Positions 42,629-51,937 are shown, numbered from the stretch's first letter. The stretch is 57,936 bases of DNA from Streptomyces sporangiiformans (GCF_005768555.2 NZ_VCHX02000142.1:1-57936); one strand, 5' to 3'. The notes: a model not told the origin generated them from the sequence alone. Translations and numbers: made by a program.

Positions 42629-42643
42629 CTGACGTAGCGTCAG
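42629..42643. promoter_or_regulatory. Operator-like palindrome CTGAC-N5-GTCAG (EthD-like gene)
   Basis: CTGACGTAGCGTCAG, 41 bases upstream of the ATG at 42685, within TCTGACGTAGCGTCAGAA. Confidence 0.8.
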
Positions 42644-42684
42644 AAACAACTTTGAGGGAAACCCGGGAGAGGTGGAGAGCGCGC

Positions 42685-43536
42685 ATGCGAGACGCCGGAC
42701 GCGAAGAGACCTATACGGATCTGTACGGCAAACTGGCGTCGGTCGGACCCTACGGAGTAGAGGTCGGTCATGCGCTGATCACGATGGTCGAACCTCACCG
42801 GGGGTATGAACGCGCCTACCACAGATGGTATGAGGACGATCACTTCATCGCGGGCGCGATGGCCATGCCCTGGATGTACGCGGGGCGCCGCTGGGTGGCC
42901 ACGCGAGACCTCCAACTTCTGCGCTACCCGGGCGAGTCGGCGATTGCCCAGCCGGTCACGGACGGCTGTTACATCACGGTCTACTGGCTGACCTCCGGTC
43001 GCTACGACGAGCACATGAGGTGGACCGTCGGGATCAACAAGCGGCTCAACCGTGACGGACGCGTCTTCCAGGAACGCACCCATGTCTTCACAGCTTTCCA
43101 GGACCACGAGGCCACCGTGTACCGGGACGGCGCGTCAGGGCCGCGGGACTTCCATGCCCTGGATCACCCGTATTCGGGTCTCGTCCTGCAGGTGATCGAC
43201 GCGGAAACCCCTGAAAAGCGAGCCGAGTTGCTGGAGTGGCTCCGCTTCCGCCATCTCCCGAAGCGGCTCGCGGGCTCCCCTTCCGCGATGGTCACGATCT
43301 TCCGCCCGACACCGCTTCCCAGCGACCGCATGTCGTACGTGAAGCAGGTCGAAGGAGTCGATACGCGGCTGACGTTGCTGTGGTTCCTGGAGACGGATCC
43401 GCGGGAGTGCTGGGAGGAGTACTTCTCGGGGCTGGACGAGCAGGTGGCGGAAGGAGGCTGGGGGAGGGTCGAGTTGGTGGCCCCGTTCATCCCGACGGTG
43501 CCGGGAACGGACCGCTACGTCGACCGTCTCCGCTGA
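42685..43536 (+). CDS. Hypothetical protein, probable dimeric alpha-beta barrel (EthD-like)
   Basis: 283 residues, ATG with GAGGTGGAG upstream; longer upstream starts would read through the operator. The 'VEPHRGYERAYHRWYEDDHF' to 'MYAGRRWVATRDLQLLRYP' stretch has the 'F/Y-x-x-W-Y-x-x-H' arrangement of EthD-like and related alpha-beta barrel proteins, and a second half, 'DRMSYVKQVEGVDTRLTLLW', may be another such barrel. Such proteins turn up in catabolic gene clusters but few have a known reaction. Its operator ties it to the CTGAC-N5-GTCAG gene set. Confidence 0.75.
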   Translation: MRDAGREETYTDLYGKLASVGPYGVEVGHALITMVEPHRGYERAYHRWYEDDHFIAGAMAMPWMYAGRRWVATRDLQLLRYPGESAIAQPVTDGCYITVYWLTSGRYDEHMRWTVGINKRLNRDGRVFQERTHVFTAFQDHEATVYRDGASGPRDFHALDHPYSGLVLQVIDAETPEKRAELLEWLRFRHLPKRLAGSPSAMVTIFRPTPLPSDRMSYVKQVEGVDTRLTLLWFLETDPRECWEEYFSGLDEQVAEGGWGRVELVAPFIPTVPGTDRYVDRLR

Positions 43537-43733
43537 CCGACGCGATACCGGGCCCGGGGCGGGGGTTCTGAGAGGGGTTCTGGGAGAGGGTCTGGAGAGG
43601 CGCTCTGGAGAGGGACTTCAAGGCCGAGCCCCCTCGGCCGGGACGGCGGGCCAGTCGAGAGGGCTCATTCCAAGGTGCTGCCAAAGTACTGCCAAGGTGC
43701 TTGTGAAGTTGTTGATCGAGGCATGGGCCAAGA

Positions 43734-43934
43734 TCAGACGGCCTCTTGGCGCACCTCTGCCACGAAGGCGTTCCAGGCGTCCGCGGGGAATGCCAGGGTG
43801 GGACCCTCAGGATCCTTGGAGTCCCGGACGGCCAGTGCGGACAGAAGGGGGGACTTGACCTCGACACATGCGCCGTTTCCTTGGGAGTACGAGGACTTCG
43901 TCCACGCAGTCGTAGCGCCCTGCTTGATTGCCAT
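43734..43934 (-). CDS. DUF397 protein
   Basis: 66 residues. DUF397 core: 'AWTKSSYSQGNGACVEV' at the N terminus and 'VRDSKDPEGPTLAFPADAWNAFV' at the C terminus. Small acidic DUF397 proteins are partners of XRE-DUF5753 regulators of the WhiJ type, where they are thought to modulate the regulator. The regulator gene is 201 bases upstream in the same direction. Confidence 0.92.
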   Translation of the reverse strand: MAIKQGATTAWTKSSYSQGNGACVEVKSPLLSALAVRDSKDPEGPTLAFPADAWNAFVAEVRQEAV

Positions 43935-44135
43935 GTTCGCTCCGGTAGCCAGTTGCTGTGCTGAGTTGCTCGTGCGGTTTCCGCCAAGGTTGTTGCTGCT
44001 TGGCGTGATCGACGCTACTCGCCAACATCGCTGAACGAAGCAACTATTCACTCGACCGGGTGGCATATACCGGAAGGGTCTTCCGCTGTGACGCGCTGAA
44101 GGTGTACTGTGCGCCACCTTCCCGCGCCGGCTACT

Positions 44136-44993
44136 TCACCGCGCATAGTCCTTCGCGATATTTGCGATGAATTCACGGGATTGATCAGCATTCAGTGCCT
44201 GTGCCCGGAGATGTTCGTACATGACGCTGTATTTCTGAACGTCGTTTGCTTTCTCCAGATACAGATCGCTGGTGACGCCTTCGATGTAGACCACGCTCGA
44301 ATCGGCGGCATCCGGGAACTCGAGGATCGCGTACTGCCCGCTCACTCCCGGATGGGCCCCCATCGTGAAGGGGATCACCTGCACCGTCACATGCGGCAAC
44401 TGGGACATCTCGGTGAGATGCTCCAACTGCTGGATCATCACCTGCTCGTTGCCGACTGCCCGACGCAGCGCGGCCTCGTCCAGGACGGCCCACAGGCGCA
44501 GAGGAGCCTCCTGGTCGGAGATACGTTCCTGTCGGCGCAGCCGTACCTGGACGCGCTTGTCGATGTCGCCGGGGGCCGCCTCGGGCAGTGCGCCCGTGAT
44601 CAGAGCCTCCGCGTACGAACGGGTCTGCAGCAGTCCCGGGACGACGAGCGGGTCGTACACGCGCAAGCTCGCCGCGTCCGTCTCCAGGCCGATGTAGACG
44701 CTGTACGGGATGTCGCCGAAGGAGTGCCACCAGCCCTGCTGGCGGGAGTCCTTCGCCATCTGCATCAGTGACTCGACGATGCGGTGGTCCTCGACCTCGT
44801 AGACGCCGCACAGATCGCGTACGTCGCGCTGGCTGATGCTGCGACGGCCGTTCTCGAGGCGGCTGATCTTCGACTGCGAGACCAGCAGGCGCTCGGCGAC
44901 CTCTTCGGCCGTCATGCCCTTGAGCTCTCGGAGCCGACGCAGCTCCTGGCCCAGCCGGCGTCGCCTGACGGTGGGATTGACATTGGACGCCAC
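44136..44993 (-). CDS. XRE-family regulator with DUF5753 (WhiJ-type)
   Basis: 285 residues. N-terminal XRE helix-turn-helix 'LGQELRRLRELKGMTAEEVAERLLVSQSKISRLENGRRS' (about 14-52), then the DUF5753 ligand-like domain with 'VYDPLVVPGLLQTRSYAEALI' and 'LRRQERI'. Such regulators control development and antibiotic genes together with DUF397 proteins. Here a DUF397 gene follows downstream (43734-43934), but no RsbW-like gene is adjacent, unlike the second pair at 55-56.7 kb. Confidence 0.93.
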   Translation of the reverse strand: MASNVNPTVRRRRLGQELRRLRELKGMTAEEVAERLLVSQSKISRLENGRRSISQRDVRDLCGVYEVEDHRIVESLMQMAKDSRQQGWWHSFGDIPYSVYIGLETDAASLRVYDPLVVPGLLQTRSYAEALITGALPEAAPGDIDKRVQVRLRRQERISDQEAPLRLWAVLDEAALRRAVGNEQVMIQQLEHLTEMSQLPHVTVQVIPFTMGAHPGVSGQYAILEFPDAADSSVVYIEGVTSDLYLEKANDVQKYSVMYEHLRAQALNADQSREFIANIAKDYAR

Positions 44994-45404
44994 GAGACGT
45001 GCACCTCCGGCTGCGCGCTGCCTGTACTTTGCGTATCTGCTGTTGAGCAGATTGCCACCAAGATGCTTGCTACCGCTGGGAAACGGCGGATATGCGCGGG
45101 TACTCGCGCCGAGTTCGGGATGTGGGGGTCTACATACGGCCGCGCGGGGCGGCGGGCCGTGTCGTCGTCCGGACGTACGGCCCGCTGCCCCGCGCGGTCC
45201 AGCGGCTCCCGAACCGGGTCTTGGGGACTTGCGGTGCGGCGCTGACGGATGTGCGTGGTGCGTGATGCGTTGTGGTGCTGGTACCCAGTGCCTGGTCGTG
45301 TGCCTGGTGCCGAGCGGTGGTGTTGCGGGTGTCGTGCTGGGTGCGGTCGTGCCGTGCCTGTGTGTGCCGAGGGCCAGTGGTCCGAGGACCAGCGGCTCAG
45401 CGGC
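44994..45404. other. Intergenic region without a credible gene
   Basis: About 410 bases between the XRE gene and the GPP34 gene. The right part (about 45240-45390) is a G/T-rich run on the plus strand (GTGGTG, GTGCCTG, GTGCTGG units). Reading frames here are overlapping and composition-driven; none has a good start and family match. Confidence 0.6.
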
Positions 45405-46160
45405 TCAGTGGGCCACGGCGCGCGCCATGGAACCGTGGTGCTGGTGCAGCGGAACACCCCGAGCGGGTTCCGGTGCGGGCCTGGCTCCGGGAGCGGCCTG
45501 GCGGCCGGCCGGTGCCGGGCTGCGGCGCGGCTGGGCAGCCACACCGTTCTGGACGTCCATCACGGCGTGCGCCACGAGGCCGCCCATGGGGTCGTGCCGG
45601 ATCAGGTCCCGGAGGCGGGAGCGCGAGGAGCGCCCCTCGTTCCCCGGGTAGAGGTGCTTGCCCAGGCCCACGGCGTGCGCCAGTGCGGCGAGAGCGGCCG
45701 TCCGCGGGTCCGGTGGCACACCGGTCCTGATAGCGGAGTCCAGCCGGGACCTGATTTCCCGGCTGATGGCCGTTTCCGTCGCCTGATAGCGAGTCGTCGG
45801 CAGCACCCCGCACATCTGGCCCGCGACGGCGTGAACCATGCCGCAGCGCTCCAAATGCGAGAGATACGTCTGGCGCAGCCCCAATCGGGGCCCGCCGATC
45901 CAGTGAACCGCACGCACGGGAGCGCCACGCCTTCGCAGCAACTCCAACGCGCAGTCCAAAGTCGGATCTCCAGTCGGCCGTGGTACGACCACGGCGATAC
46001 GATCCCCGTCTGGGGCTATCCGTCCGGCCAGCGCCAGCTCCACTAGCTGTGCTCCGGCCAGACCGAGGTCGAGCGACTGCGGCTGTGCGGTGGTACCCGT
46101 GGCCGGGTCCAGCGCCAGCAGCAGAAGCTCCTCCGGAATTGTTCTGCGGCTCCTGCCCAT
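45405..46160 (-). CDS. GPP34 (GOLPH3/Vps74-like) phosphoprotein
   Basis: 251 residues, ATG 46160 with GGGAGG upstream; another ATG four bases earlier is in a different frame. Opening 'TIPEELLLLALDPATGTTAQPQSLDLGLAGAQLVELALAGRI' and 'LPTTRYQATETAISREIRSRLDSAI' are the GOLPH3-like signature used for phosphoinositide and membrane binding in eukaryotes. Many copies exist in Streptomyces, and their function there is not settled. The C-terminal 35 residues are Pro/Ala/Arg-rich and variable. Confidence 0.9.
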   Translation of the reverse strand: MGRSRRTIPEELLLLALDPATGTTAQPQSLDLGLAGAQLVELALAGRIAPDGDRIAVVVPRPTGDPTLDCALELLRRRGAPVRAVHWIGGPRLGLRQTYLSHLERCGMVHAVAGQMCGVLPTTRYQATETAISREIRSRLDSAIRTGVPPDPRTAALAALAHAVGLGKHLYPGNEGRSSRSRLRDLIRHDPMGGLVAHAVMDVQNGVAAQPRRSPAPAGRQAAPGARPAPEPARGVPLHQHHGSMARAVAH

Positions 46161-46399
46161 CCATGCCTCCCCGCGTGGATGAATGACAGGGTGACCCCTC
46201 TCACAATGGTCTGTCGAGAGTGCGTGACCGGTTCGTAGTGGAACCAGTAGGTATGTCGTTCTCGTCTACGCCGGAGGGTAAGCCCGCACACAGGACACTG
46301 GTACATGGTTCGGACAGTGCGTCCCGGCGCTGCTGGCGGCTCTTCAAGGGTTCATGGTTCGGTTGGGCGCACGGTGAGTGGCGCATTGAGGAGGCATCG

Positions 46400-49135
46400 G
46401 TGGCGGGCGAGTCCCCCGACAGGTCGAAGCAGCACGAGTCGTCGGTAGAACCGACGTCGGGGAGCCCGGCTCCGGTTCCGGGTGCCGGTTCCCGTTCCGT
46501 GACGGGTGCCGATCCGCGCCTCGCGGTCGCCCAGGAGGCCGTGGCGGTCGTGCGGGTGGACACGGCTACGGCGGTGTTCTCCACGCGAGGAGTCGCGGAG
46601 CGGGTCGGGGCTTCGGATTCGGATGCCTCGGACACGCCTCCTTCGGGGGCCGAGGGCGAGGGCGCTTCGGAGTCCGGGGTGACCGAGGCTCAGGCGGGTG
46701 ATGCACGGCTCAGGGAGGCTGTGGCGGCTTGGGTCGCGGTGGCGGACACCGAGGAGTCCGAGAAGTCCGATAAGTCCGAGGAGTCCGAGGAGTCCGAGGG
46801 CGCGGACTCGGGTGCGGTGGCTGACGGCTCGTCGGGTGACGCCGGCTCGGACGGTGACGACGACCTCGACGGTGACGGTGAGTCGCGGGGCGAGGTCGAC
46901 GCCGATGCCGAGGGCGACGCTGCCACTGATGGTGAGGAGGACGCGGAGACGTCCGACGTATCGTCTTCGGCCGACGCCGAGGATGACGCCGACTCCGACG
47001 CCGACGCGGAGGATGACGGTCCCGCCGACGGCACGGCGGAGGACATCACGGCGGACGACATCGCAGACGACGCCTCCGGCGACGCCGGTGTCGCCGACGA
47101 CGAAGACCAGGCGCCGGCCACTGCCGATGCCGAGCCGGCCGACGTTGCCGATGCGGAGCCCAGCGACGAGTCCTCGGGTGAAAGTCCCGCGTCCGATGGC
47201 CGTGGCGCCGACACGGATGCGGTCGAGTCGGATGCGGTCGAGTCGAAGACGGACGAGCCGAAGGCGGACGCCGACTCTGACGGCGAAGCCGCGCTCGCCT
47301 CCGACGGCGGAGATGCCTCGGACACCGAGACCGAGTCCGAGACCGAACCCGAGTCCGAGACCGAACCCGAGACCGAACCCGAGACCGAACCCGAGTCCGA
47401 GTCCGAGACCGGACCCAAGTCCGAGAGCGAGCCCGAGGAGGAGGACTCCAAGGAGGACTCCAAGGACTCGGTGGATCAGCCCACCACCACCTTCCGGGCT
47501 CGCCCGCCCGCCGTGGACCAGCCGACGACCATGCTCAAGGTGGGCGGCGACGCCAAGCAGGACGAGAAGGCGGACAAAAAGGCCGAGGAGAAGTCCGACG
47601 AGAAGGCCGACAAAAAGGCCGACGGGGAGCCCGAGGACAAGCCCGAGGACAAGCCCAAGAAGCCGGCGTCCGAGCGGGAAGCCGAGCGCACCAGCAAATT
47701 CGTAGCCCTCAAGCCGCTCGACGAACCGGCGCCGCCGAAGTCGAAGCCGGCCGCTCTGCCCCCCGAGCGGCCCACCGACCCGCCGTCCGCCGAGAAGACC
47801 ACCGCCATCCCCCAGATCGGCCCCGAGCGGACGGCCCAGCAGCCGTTGCCGCCCAAGCCGCCGCTGGACCTGCTGGCGGAGCTGACGAACACGCCGCCGC
47901 CTCCGGAGACCCCGGTGCGGACGATCGTGCGCCGGGTCAAGATCTGGACGCCGTTGGTGCTGCTGCTGGCCGTGGTGTTTGCAGTCGCACAGGCCGTCCG
48001 CCCGTTGCCGGCGCCCGCCCTCACCTTGACCGCCGACAAGACGTACGCCTTCGAGGGCGACAAGGTCTCCCTGCCGTGGCCCGACGAGGGCCAGGGCTGG
48101 ATGGACGTCAACGGCATCGGCACGGTCGACAACTTCGGCGAGCAGAAGCCCGTCGCCATCGGCTCGGTCGCCAAGGCCATGACCGCGTACGTGATCCTCA
48201 AGGAGCACCCGCTGAAGTCCGGCGATGAGGGCAAGAACATCCCCGTCGACGCGAAGGCCGAGACGGAGGGCGGGTACGACAAGGACGGCGAGTCCACGCT
48301 CAACACCCTCAAGGAGGGCGACACCCTCACCGAGAAGCAGGCCCTGGCGGCCATCATGATTCCGTCCGCGAACAACGTCGCGCGACTGCTGGCCCGTTGG
48401 GACGCCGGTTCCGAGAAGGCGTTCGTCAAGAAGATGAACGACGCCGCCAAGGATCTCGGGATGAAGAACACGACGTACACCGATCCGTCCGGTCTGAAGG
48501 AGACGACCGTCTCCAGCGCCGAGGACCAGGTGAAGCTCGGCAACGAGCTCGTCCGGATGAAGGCGCTGGTGGACATCACCAAGCTGCCCACCTGGAAGGA
48601 CCCCTCGGGCAAGACCTGGCAGAACTACAACCGCCTCGTCCCGTACAACAACGCCATCGGCATCAAGACCGGCTCCACCACGAAGGCGGGCGGAAACCTG
48701 CTGTTCGCCGCCACCCAGGATGTCGACGGCGAGGTCGTCACCGTCGTCGGCGCGATCCTCGGCCAGCACCAGCCGCCGATCATCGACACCGTCAACGCGG
48801 TCAGCAAGACCGCGATGGTCGCCGCCCAGGAGGCGCTGACCTCGCGGAAGATCCTGAAGAAGGGCGATGTCGTCGGGTACGTGGACGACGGGCTCGGCGG
48901 TCACACCCCGGTCGTCGCCACGAAGGACGTTTCCGCGGTGGGCTGGGCCGGACAGTCGGTCGAGCTGAAGCTGAGCGAGGGCGGTACGACCATCCCGCAC
49001 GAGGCGAAGGCGGGTACGAAGGTCGGATCGCTCAGTGTCGGTGACGGCACGGGCGGCGCCGTCGAGGTTCCCGTCGCGCTCCAGTCGGACCTCACGGAAC
49101 CGGGCTACGGCTCCAAGCTGACCCGGGTGACCTGA
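46400..49135 (+). CDS. D-alanyl-D-alanine carboxypeptidase with very long acidic cytosolic tail
   Basis: 911 residues, GTG start behind GAGGAGG. Residues 1 to about 510 are intrinsically disordered and very acidic: Asp/Glu/Ser/Ala runs, then repeats such as 'ETEPESETEPETEPE', a Lys/Glu segment ('DEKADKKAEEK') and two 'VDQPTT' units. One membrane segment, 'WTPLVLLLAVVFAVAQAV' (about 515-532), anchors the protein. The extracytoplasmic serine peptidase S11 domain has S-x-x-K in 'GSVAKAMTAYVILK' (about 588), S-x-N in 'SANNVARLL' (about 655) and K-T-G in 'GIKTGSTTKAGG' (about 755). It trims peptidoglycan stem peptides. The cytosolic tail could dock partners. The same arrangement is known in Streptomyces, with tails of variable length. 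Confidence 0.92.
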   Translation: MAGESPDRSKQHESSVEPTSGSPAPVPGAGSRSVTGADPRLAVAQEAVAVVRVDTATAVFSTRGVAERVGASDSDASDTPPSGAEGEGASESGVTEAQAGDARLREAVAAWVAVADTEESEKSDKSEESEESEGADSGAVADGSSGDAGSDGDDDLDGDGESRGEVDADAEGDAATDGEEDAETSDVSSSADAEDDADSDADAEDDGPADGTAEDITADDIADDASGDAGVADDEDQAPATADAEPADVADAEPSDESSGESPASDGRGADTDAVESDAVESKTDEPKADADSDGEAALASDGGDASDTETESETEPESETEPETEPETEPESESETGPKSESEPEEEDSKEDSKDSVDQPTTTFRARPPAVDQPTTMLKVGGDAKQDEKADKKAEEKSDEKADKKADGEPEDKPEDKPKKPASEREAERTSKFVALKPLDEPAPPKSKPAALPPERPTDPPSAEKTTAIPQIGPERTAQQPLPPKPPLDLLAELTNTPPPPETPVRTIVRRVKIWTPLVLLLAVVFAVAQAVRPLPAPALTLTADKTYAFEGDKVSLPWPDEGQGWMDVNGIGTVDNFGEQKPVAIGSVAKAMTAYVILKEHPLKSGDEGKNIPVDAKAETEGGYDKDGESTLNTLKEGDTLTEKQALAAIMIPSANNVARLLARWDAGSEKAFVKKMNDAAKDLGMKNTTYTDPSGLKETTVSSAEDQVKLGNELVRMKALVDITKLPTWKDPSGKTWQNYNRLVPYNNAIGIKTGSTTKAGGNLLFAATQDVDGEVVTVVGAILGQHQPPIIDTVNAVSKTAMVAAQEALTSRKILKKGDVVGYVDDGLGGHTPVVATKDVSAVGWAGQSVELKLSEGGTTIPHEAKAGTKVGSLSVGDGTGGAVEVPVALQSDLTEPGYGSKLTRVT

Positions 49136-49332
49136 CGCGGGTGGCCTGACCCGGGTCAACTGACCTGACCCCGGGTGAACCGACCGGGATGAGCTGAGAC
49201 CGCACCCGGCGAGGGGCAGCCTTATACGGGCGACCCCCGGCCGGGTGCGTGCTAGCGTCGCGAGGATCGAGGCAGGTCGTCGGCAGCGACCCGGCCGAGC
49301 GTGGAACAACGGGACATCGGGAGTGCCTTCAC

Positions 49333-51351
49333 GTGGCGACAGCGGAGCCGACGCATGCCGACGACGCCGAGCCGAGCCGACAAGCCGGCTCGCGAATAGG
49401 GACGCATGCGCGTCAACAGGTCGACGACCGCGAGACGTACGAGACTCGTGGTGGGAGCCGCGAAACGACCACGCCTGAGACCCCCGAGACCCTCGAGAGC
49501 CCCGAGACCCCCGAGAGCCCCGAGACCCCCGACAGCACCGGGACCCTCGAGAGCCCCGAGACCTCCGGCACCCCCGACGCCCCAGGCGCCCGTTTCGCCC
49601 GTTTCCTTCGTCACCCCATCACCCTGGCCACCGCGCTCTCCGGTGCCCTGCACGTCATCTGGTTCTTCACGTTCGCCAGCAGCGGCGGAGACCTCGCGGC
49701 GCAGGACGCGTGGGCGGAGTTCGTCGGACGGCACCCGGACTCGGCGTACAACCTCGCCTGGTACGGCGGTATGCACCCGGTGTCGTACAGCGTCGTGTCC
49801 CCGTACCTGATGTCGGTGCTCGGCGTGCGGACGACGATGATGATCTCGGGGACGGTCTCCGCGGGCCTGCTCACGATGATCCTCCTCCGCAGCCGGGCCG
49901 TGCGGAACGTCCGATGGACCGTGCTCGCCGGGGTGTTCGCACTGTTGTGCAACGCCGTCTCCGGCCGCGTGACCTTCGGACTGGGCACGGTCTTCGCGCT
50001 GGGCGCGACCGCGGTCGTGTTCTGCTGGCCATACCGGTGGCGTTACAAGCGCTGGGCCAAAGCCCTGTGCGCCGCCCCGCTGGCCGGGCTCGCGACCGCC
50101 GCGTCCCCGGTCGCCGGGCTCTTCGTGGGCCTGATCGCCGTGGCGCTGTTCCTGCAGAAGCGCCGGCCGGGCGCGTATGCGCTGGGCCTCGCGCCCGCTG
50201 CCGTGGTGGGTCTCTGCGCGTGGCTGTTCCCGTTCTCCGGTACGCAGCCGATGATCTTCGGTTCGACCGTGCTGCCCCTGCTGTTCTCGGGCTTCACCTA
50301 CTTCCTCGTGCCCAAGGAGTGGAAGACGGTCCGCATCACGGCCGTCGTGTACGGCATCTCCGTCCTCCTCGTCTGGCTGGTCAGCTCGCAGATCGGTTCC
50401 AACATCACCCGTCTGGCGATGCTCTTCGCGGGCGTCACGCTGATCGCCGCGCTGCCGTTCACGGAGCCGCGCTCGCGCAAGTGGTACGCGGCCGTCGTCG
50501 CGTTCACCGGATTCGTCGCGTGGATCGGCTACAAGGCGGTGGACGACGTCGTGCACGGCACCCCCGCGGCGTCCTGGGCGCGCGAGCTTGCCCCGCTGGT
50601 CAACCAGCTCCAGGTGCAGGGCGCCGAGAAGGGCCGTGTGGAGGTCGTACCGGCTCGCTCCCACCGCGAGGCGTCCGCGCTCGCGCCGTACGTGAACCTC
50701 GCCCGCGGCTGGAACCGGCAGGCGGACATGGAGCGCAACCCGATCTTCTACGACGACACCCTGAACTCCGCGAACTACCACGAGTGGCTCCAGCGCTGGG
50801 CCGTCCACTACGTCGTCCTGCCCAAGGACGATCCCGACGGGGACGGTGGGGAGCGCGAACGCGAGCTCGTGCAGCGTGGCCAGCCCTACCTCAAGCAGGT
50901 GTGGGGCGACGCCAACTGGCAGCTCTTCCAGGTCACCGACCCCACTCCGCTCGCCGACCCGCCCGCCACCGTAAAGAGCGCCGAACAGGACGAACTGACG
51001 ATCAAGGTGAAGCGGGCGGGCACGGTCCTGATCCGCATCCCGTACTCGCCGTGGCTCGGCCTCGTCGACGCCGAGGGCAAGAGCGTCACCCCGCCCCAGG
51101 AGACCGAGGAGTCCAAGCGGCGGGAGAACGACGACCTGCCGAAGACGTACGAGAACCTCAACGGCTGTCTGATGCAGGCGGAGAAGGACGCCAAGGGTGA
51201 CCAGTGGACGGAGCTGCTGGCCCCGAAGGCCGGCACCTACCGCCTGGCGGCGCGCTACCAGCTGCCCCGGGGCACGGGGTGCCCCGAGGAACTCCGCGAG
51301 GCACGCGAGGCACCCGGCTCACCGCCGGGTGACGCACGCACCACCGAGTGA
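49333..51351 (+). CDS. Polytopic membrane protein with large C-terminal soluble domain
   Basis: 672 residues from GTG 49333 (GGGAG nearby); a GTG at 49249 would give a longer, less likely N terminus. After a low-complexity 'ESPETPESPETP' region come about 10 membrane segments (about 100-420) and an extracytoplasmic domain (about 430-670) with 'NPIFYDDTLNSANYHEWLQRW' and 'YVVLPKDDPDG'. The layout, with the first loop 'GGDLAAQDAWAEFVGRHPDSAYNLAWYGGMHP', looks like a GT-C-type glycosyltransferase or related polyprenyl-linked enzyme. Relatives are often labelled MFS transporters, which this layout does not support. It follows the D,D-carboxypeptidase in the same direction, so a cell-wall role is possible. 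Confidence 0.75.
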   Translation: MATAEPTHADDAEPSRQAGSRIGTHARQQVDDRETYETRGGSRETTTPETPETLESPETPESPETPDSTGTLESPETSGTPDAPGARFARFLRHPITLATALSGALHVIWFFTFASSGGDLAAQDAWAEFVGRHPDSAYNLAWYGGMHPVSYSVVSPYLMSVLGVRTTMMISGTVSAGLLTMILLRSRAVRNVRWTVLAGVFALLCNAVSGRVTFGLGTVFALGATAVVFCWPYRWRYKRWAKALCAAPLAGLATAASPVAGLFVGLIAVALFLQKRRPGAYALGLAPAAVVGLCAWLFPFSGTQPMIFGSTVLPLLFSGFTYFLVPKEWKTVRITAVVYGISVLLVWLVSSQIGSNITRLAMLFAGVTLIAALPFTEPRSRKWYAAVVAFTGFVAWIGYKAVDDVVHGTPAASWARELAPLVNQLQVQGAEKGRVEVVPARSHREASALAPYVNLARGWNRQADMERNPIFYDDTLNSANYHEWLQRWAVHYVVLPKDDPDGDGGERERELVQRGQPYLKQVWGDANWQLFQVTDPTPLADPPATVKSAEQDELTIKVKRAGTVLIRIPYSPWLGLVDAEGKSVTPPQETEESKRRENDDLPKTYENLNGCLMQAEKDAKGDQWTELLAPKAGTYRLAARYQLPRGTGCPEELREAREAPGSPPGDARTTE

Positions 51352-51394
51352 CGCACGCACGCACCACCGAGTGACTTCAACGGCCGGTACGGAG

Positions 51395-51901
51395 TCAGCC
51401 GATGGCCTTCTCCACCGCGGCGACGACCTCGGCGGACTCCGGCTCGGTCTGCGGGGAGAAGCGGGCGGCGACCTTGCCGTCCCGGCCGATCAGGAACTTC
51501 TCGAAGTTCCAGCGGATGTCGCCGCTGTGCCCCTCGGCGTCCTCGGCCGGCACGAGCCGCTCGTACAGCGCGTGCCGCCCCTCCCCGTTGACCTCGATCT
51601 TCTCGGTCATCGGGAAGGTCACGCCGTACGTCGCCGAGCAGAACTCCGCGATCTCCTCGGATGTGCCGGGCTCCTGGCCCAGGAACTGGTTGCACGGCAC
51701 TCCGAGCACGCTGAAGCCCTGCGCGGCGTACCGCTCGTGCAGCCGCTCCAGGCCCGCGTACTGCGGCGTGAGCCCGCACTTGGAGGCCACGTTCACAATG
51801 AGCACGGGCTTGCCCTGGTACTGCCCGAGGTCGGCGGAGCCGCCCTGGAGGGCATCGATGTCGACGTCGAACACGGATACAGAAGATTCGTCAGTGGTCA
51901 T
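51395..51901 (-). CDS. Glutathione peroxidase-family thiol peroxidase
   Basis: 168 residues. Catalytic motif 'VNVASKCGLTPQYAGLERL' (Cys in place of Sec, about residue 40), Gln in 'GVPCNQFLGQEPGT' and Trp-Asn in 'IRWNFEKFLI'. Reduces hydroperoxides, in actinobacteria probably with thioredoxin or mycothiol systems. Divergent from the SMP-30 gene with only 36 bases between the starts. Confidence 0.95.
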   Translation of the reverse strand: MTTDESSVSVFDVDIDALQGGSADLGQYQGKPVLIVNVASKCGLTPQYAGLERLHERYAAQGFSVLGVPCNQFLGQEPGTSEEIAEFCSATYGVTFPMTEKIEVNGEGRHALYERLVPAEDAEGHSGDIRWNFEKFLIGRDGKVAARFSPQTEPESAEVVAAVEKAIG

Positions 51902-51937
51902 GCCCGGATGCTAACCGCGCTGGGTAAAGTCACCGGC

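Noticed and set aside
49140..49200. GACCCGGGTC palindromes after the carboxypeptidase as operator sites
   Set aside because: They look like degenerate copies of the 3' end of the gene (repeated 'CCTGACCCGGGT'), more likely slippage or terminator than regulatory.
46352..49309. 985-codon minus-strand frame full of Gly-Leu repeats opposite the carboxypeptidase
   Set aside because: It is the antisense of the acidic repeat region; periodic GAG/CCC codons leave this strand open. No start site or family match, and the plus strand has clear catalytic motifs.
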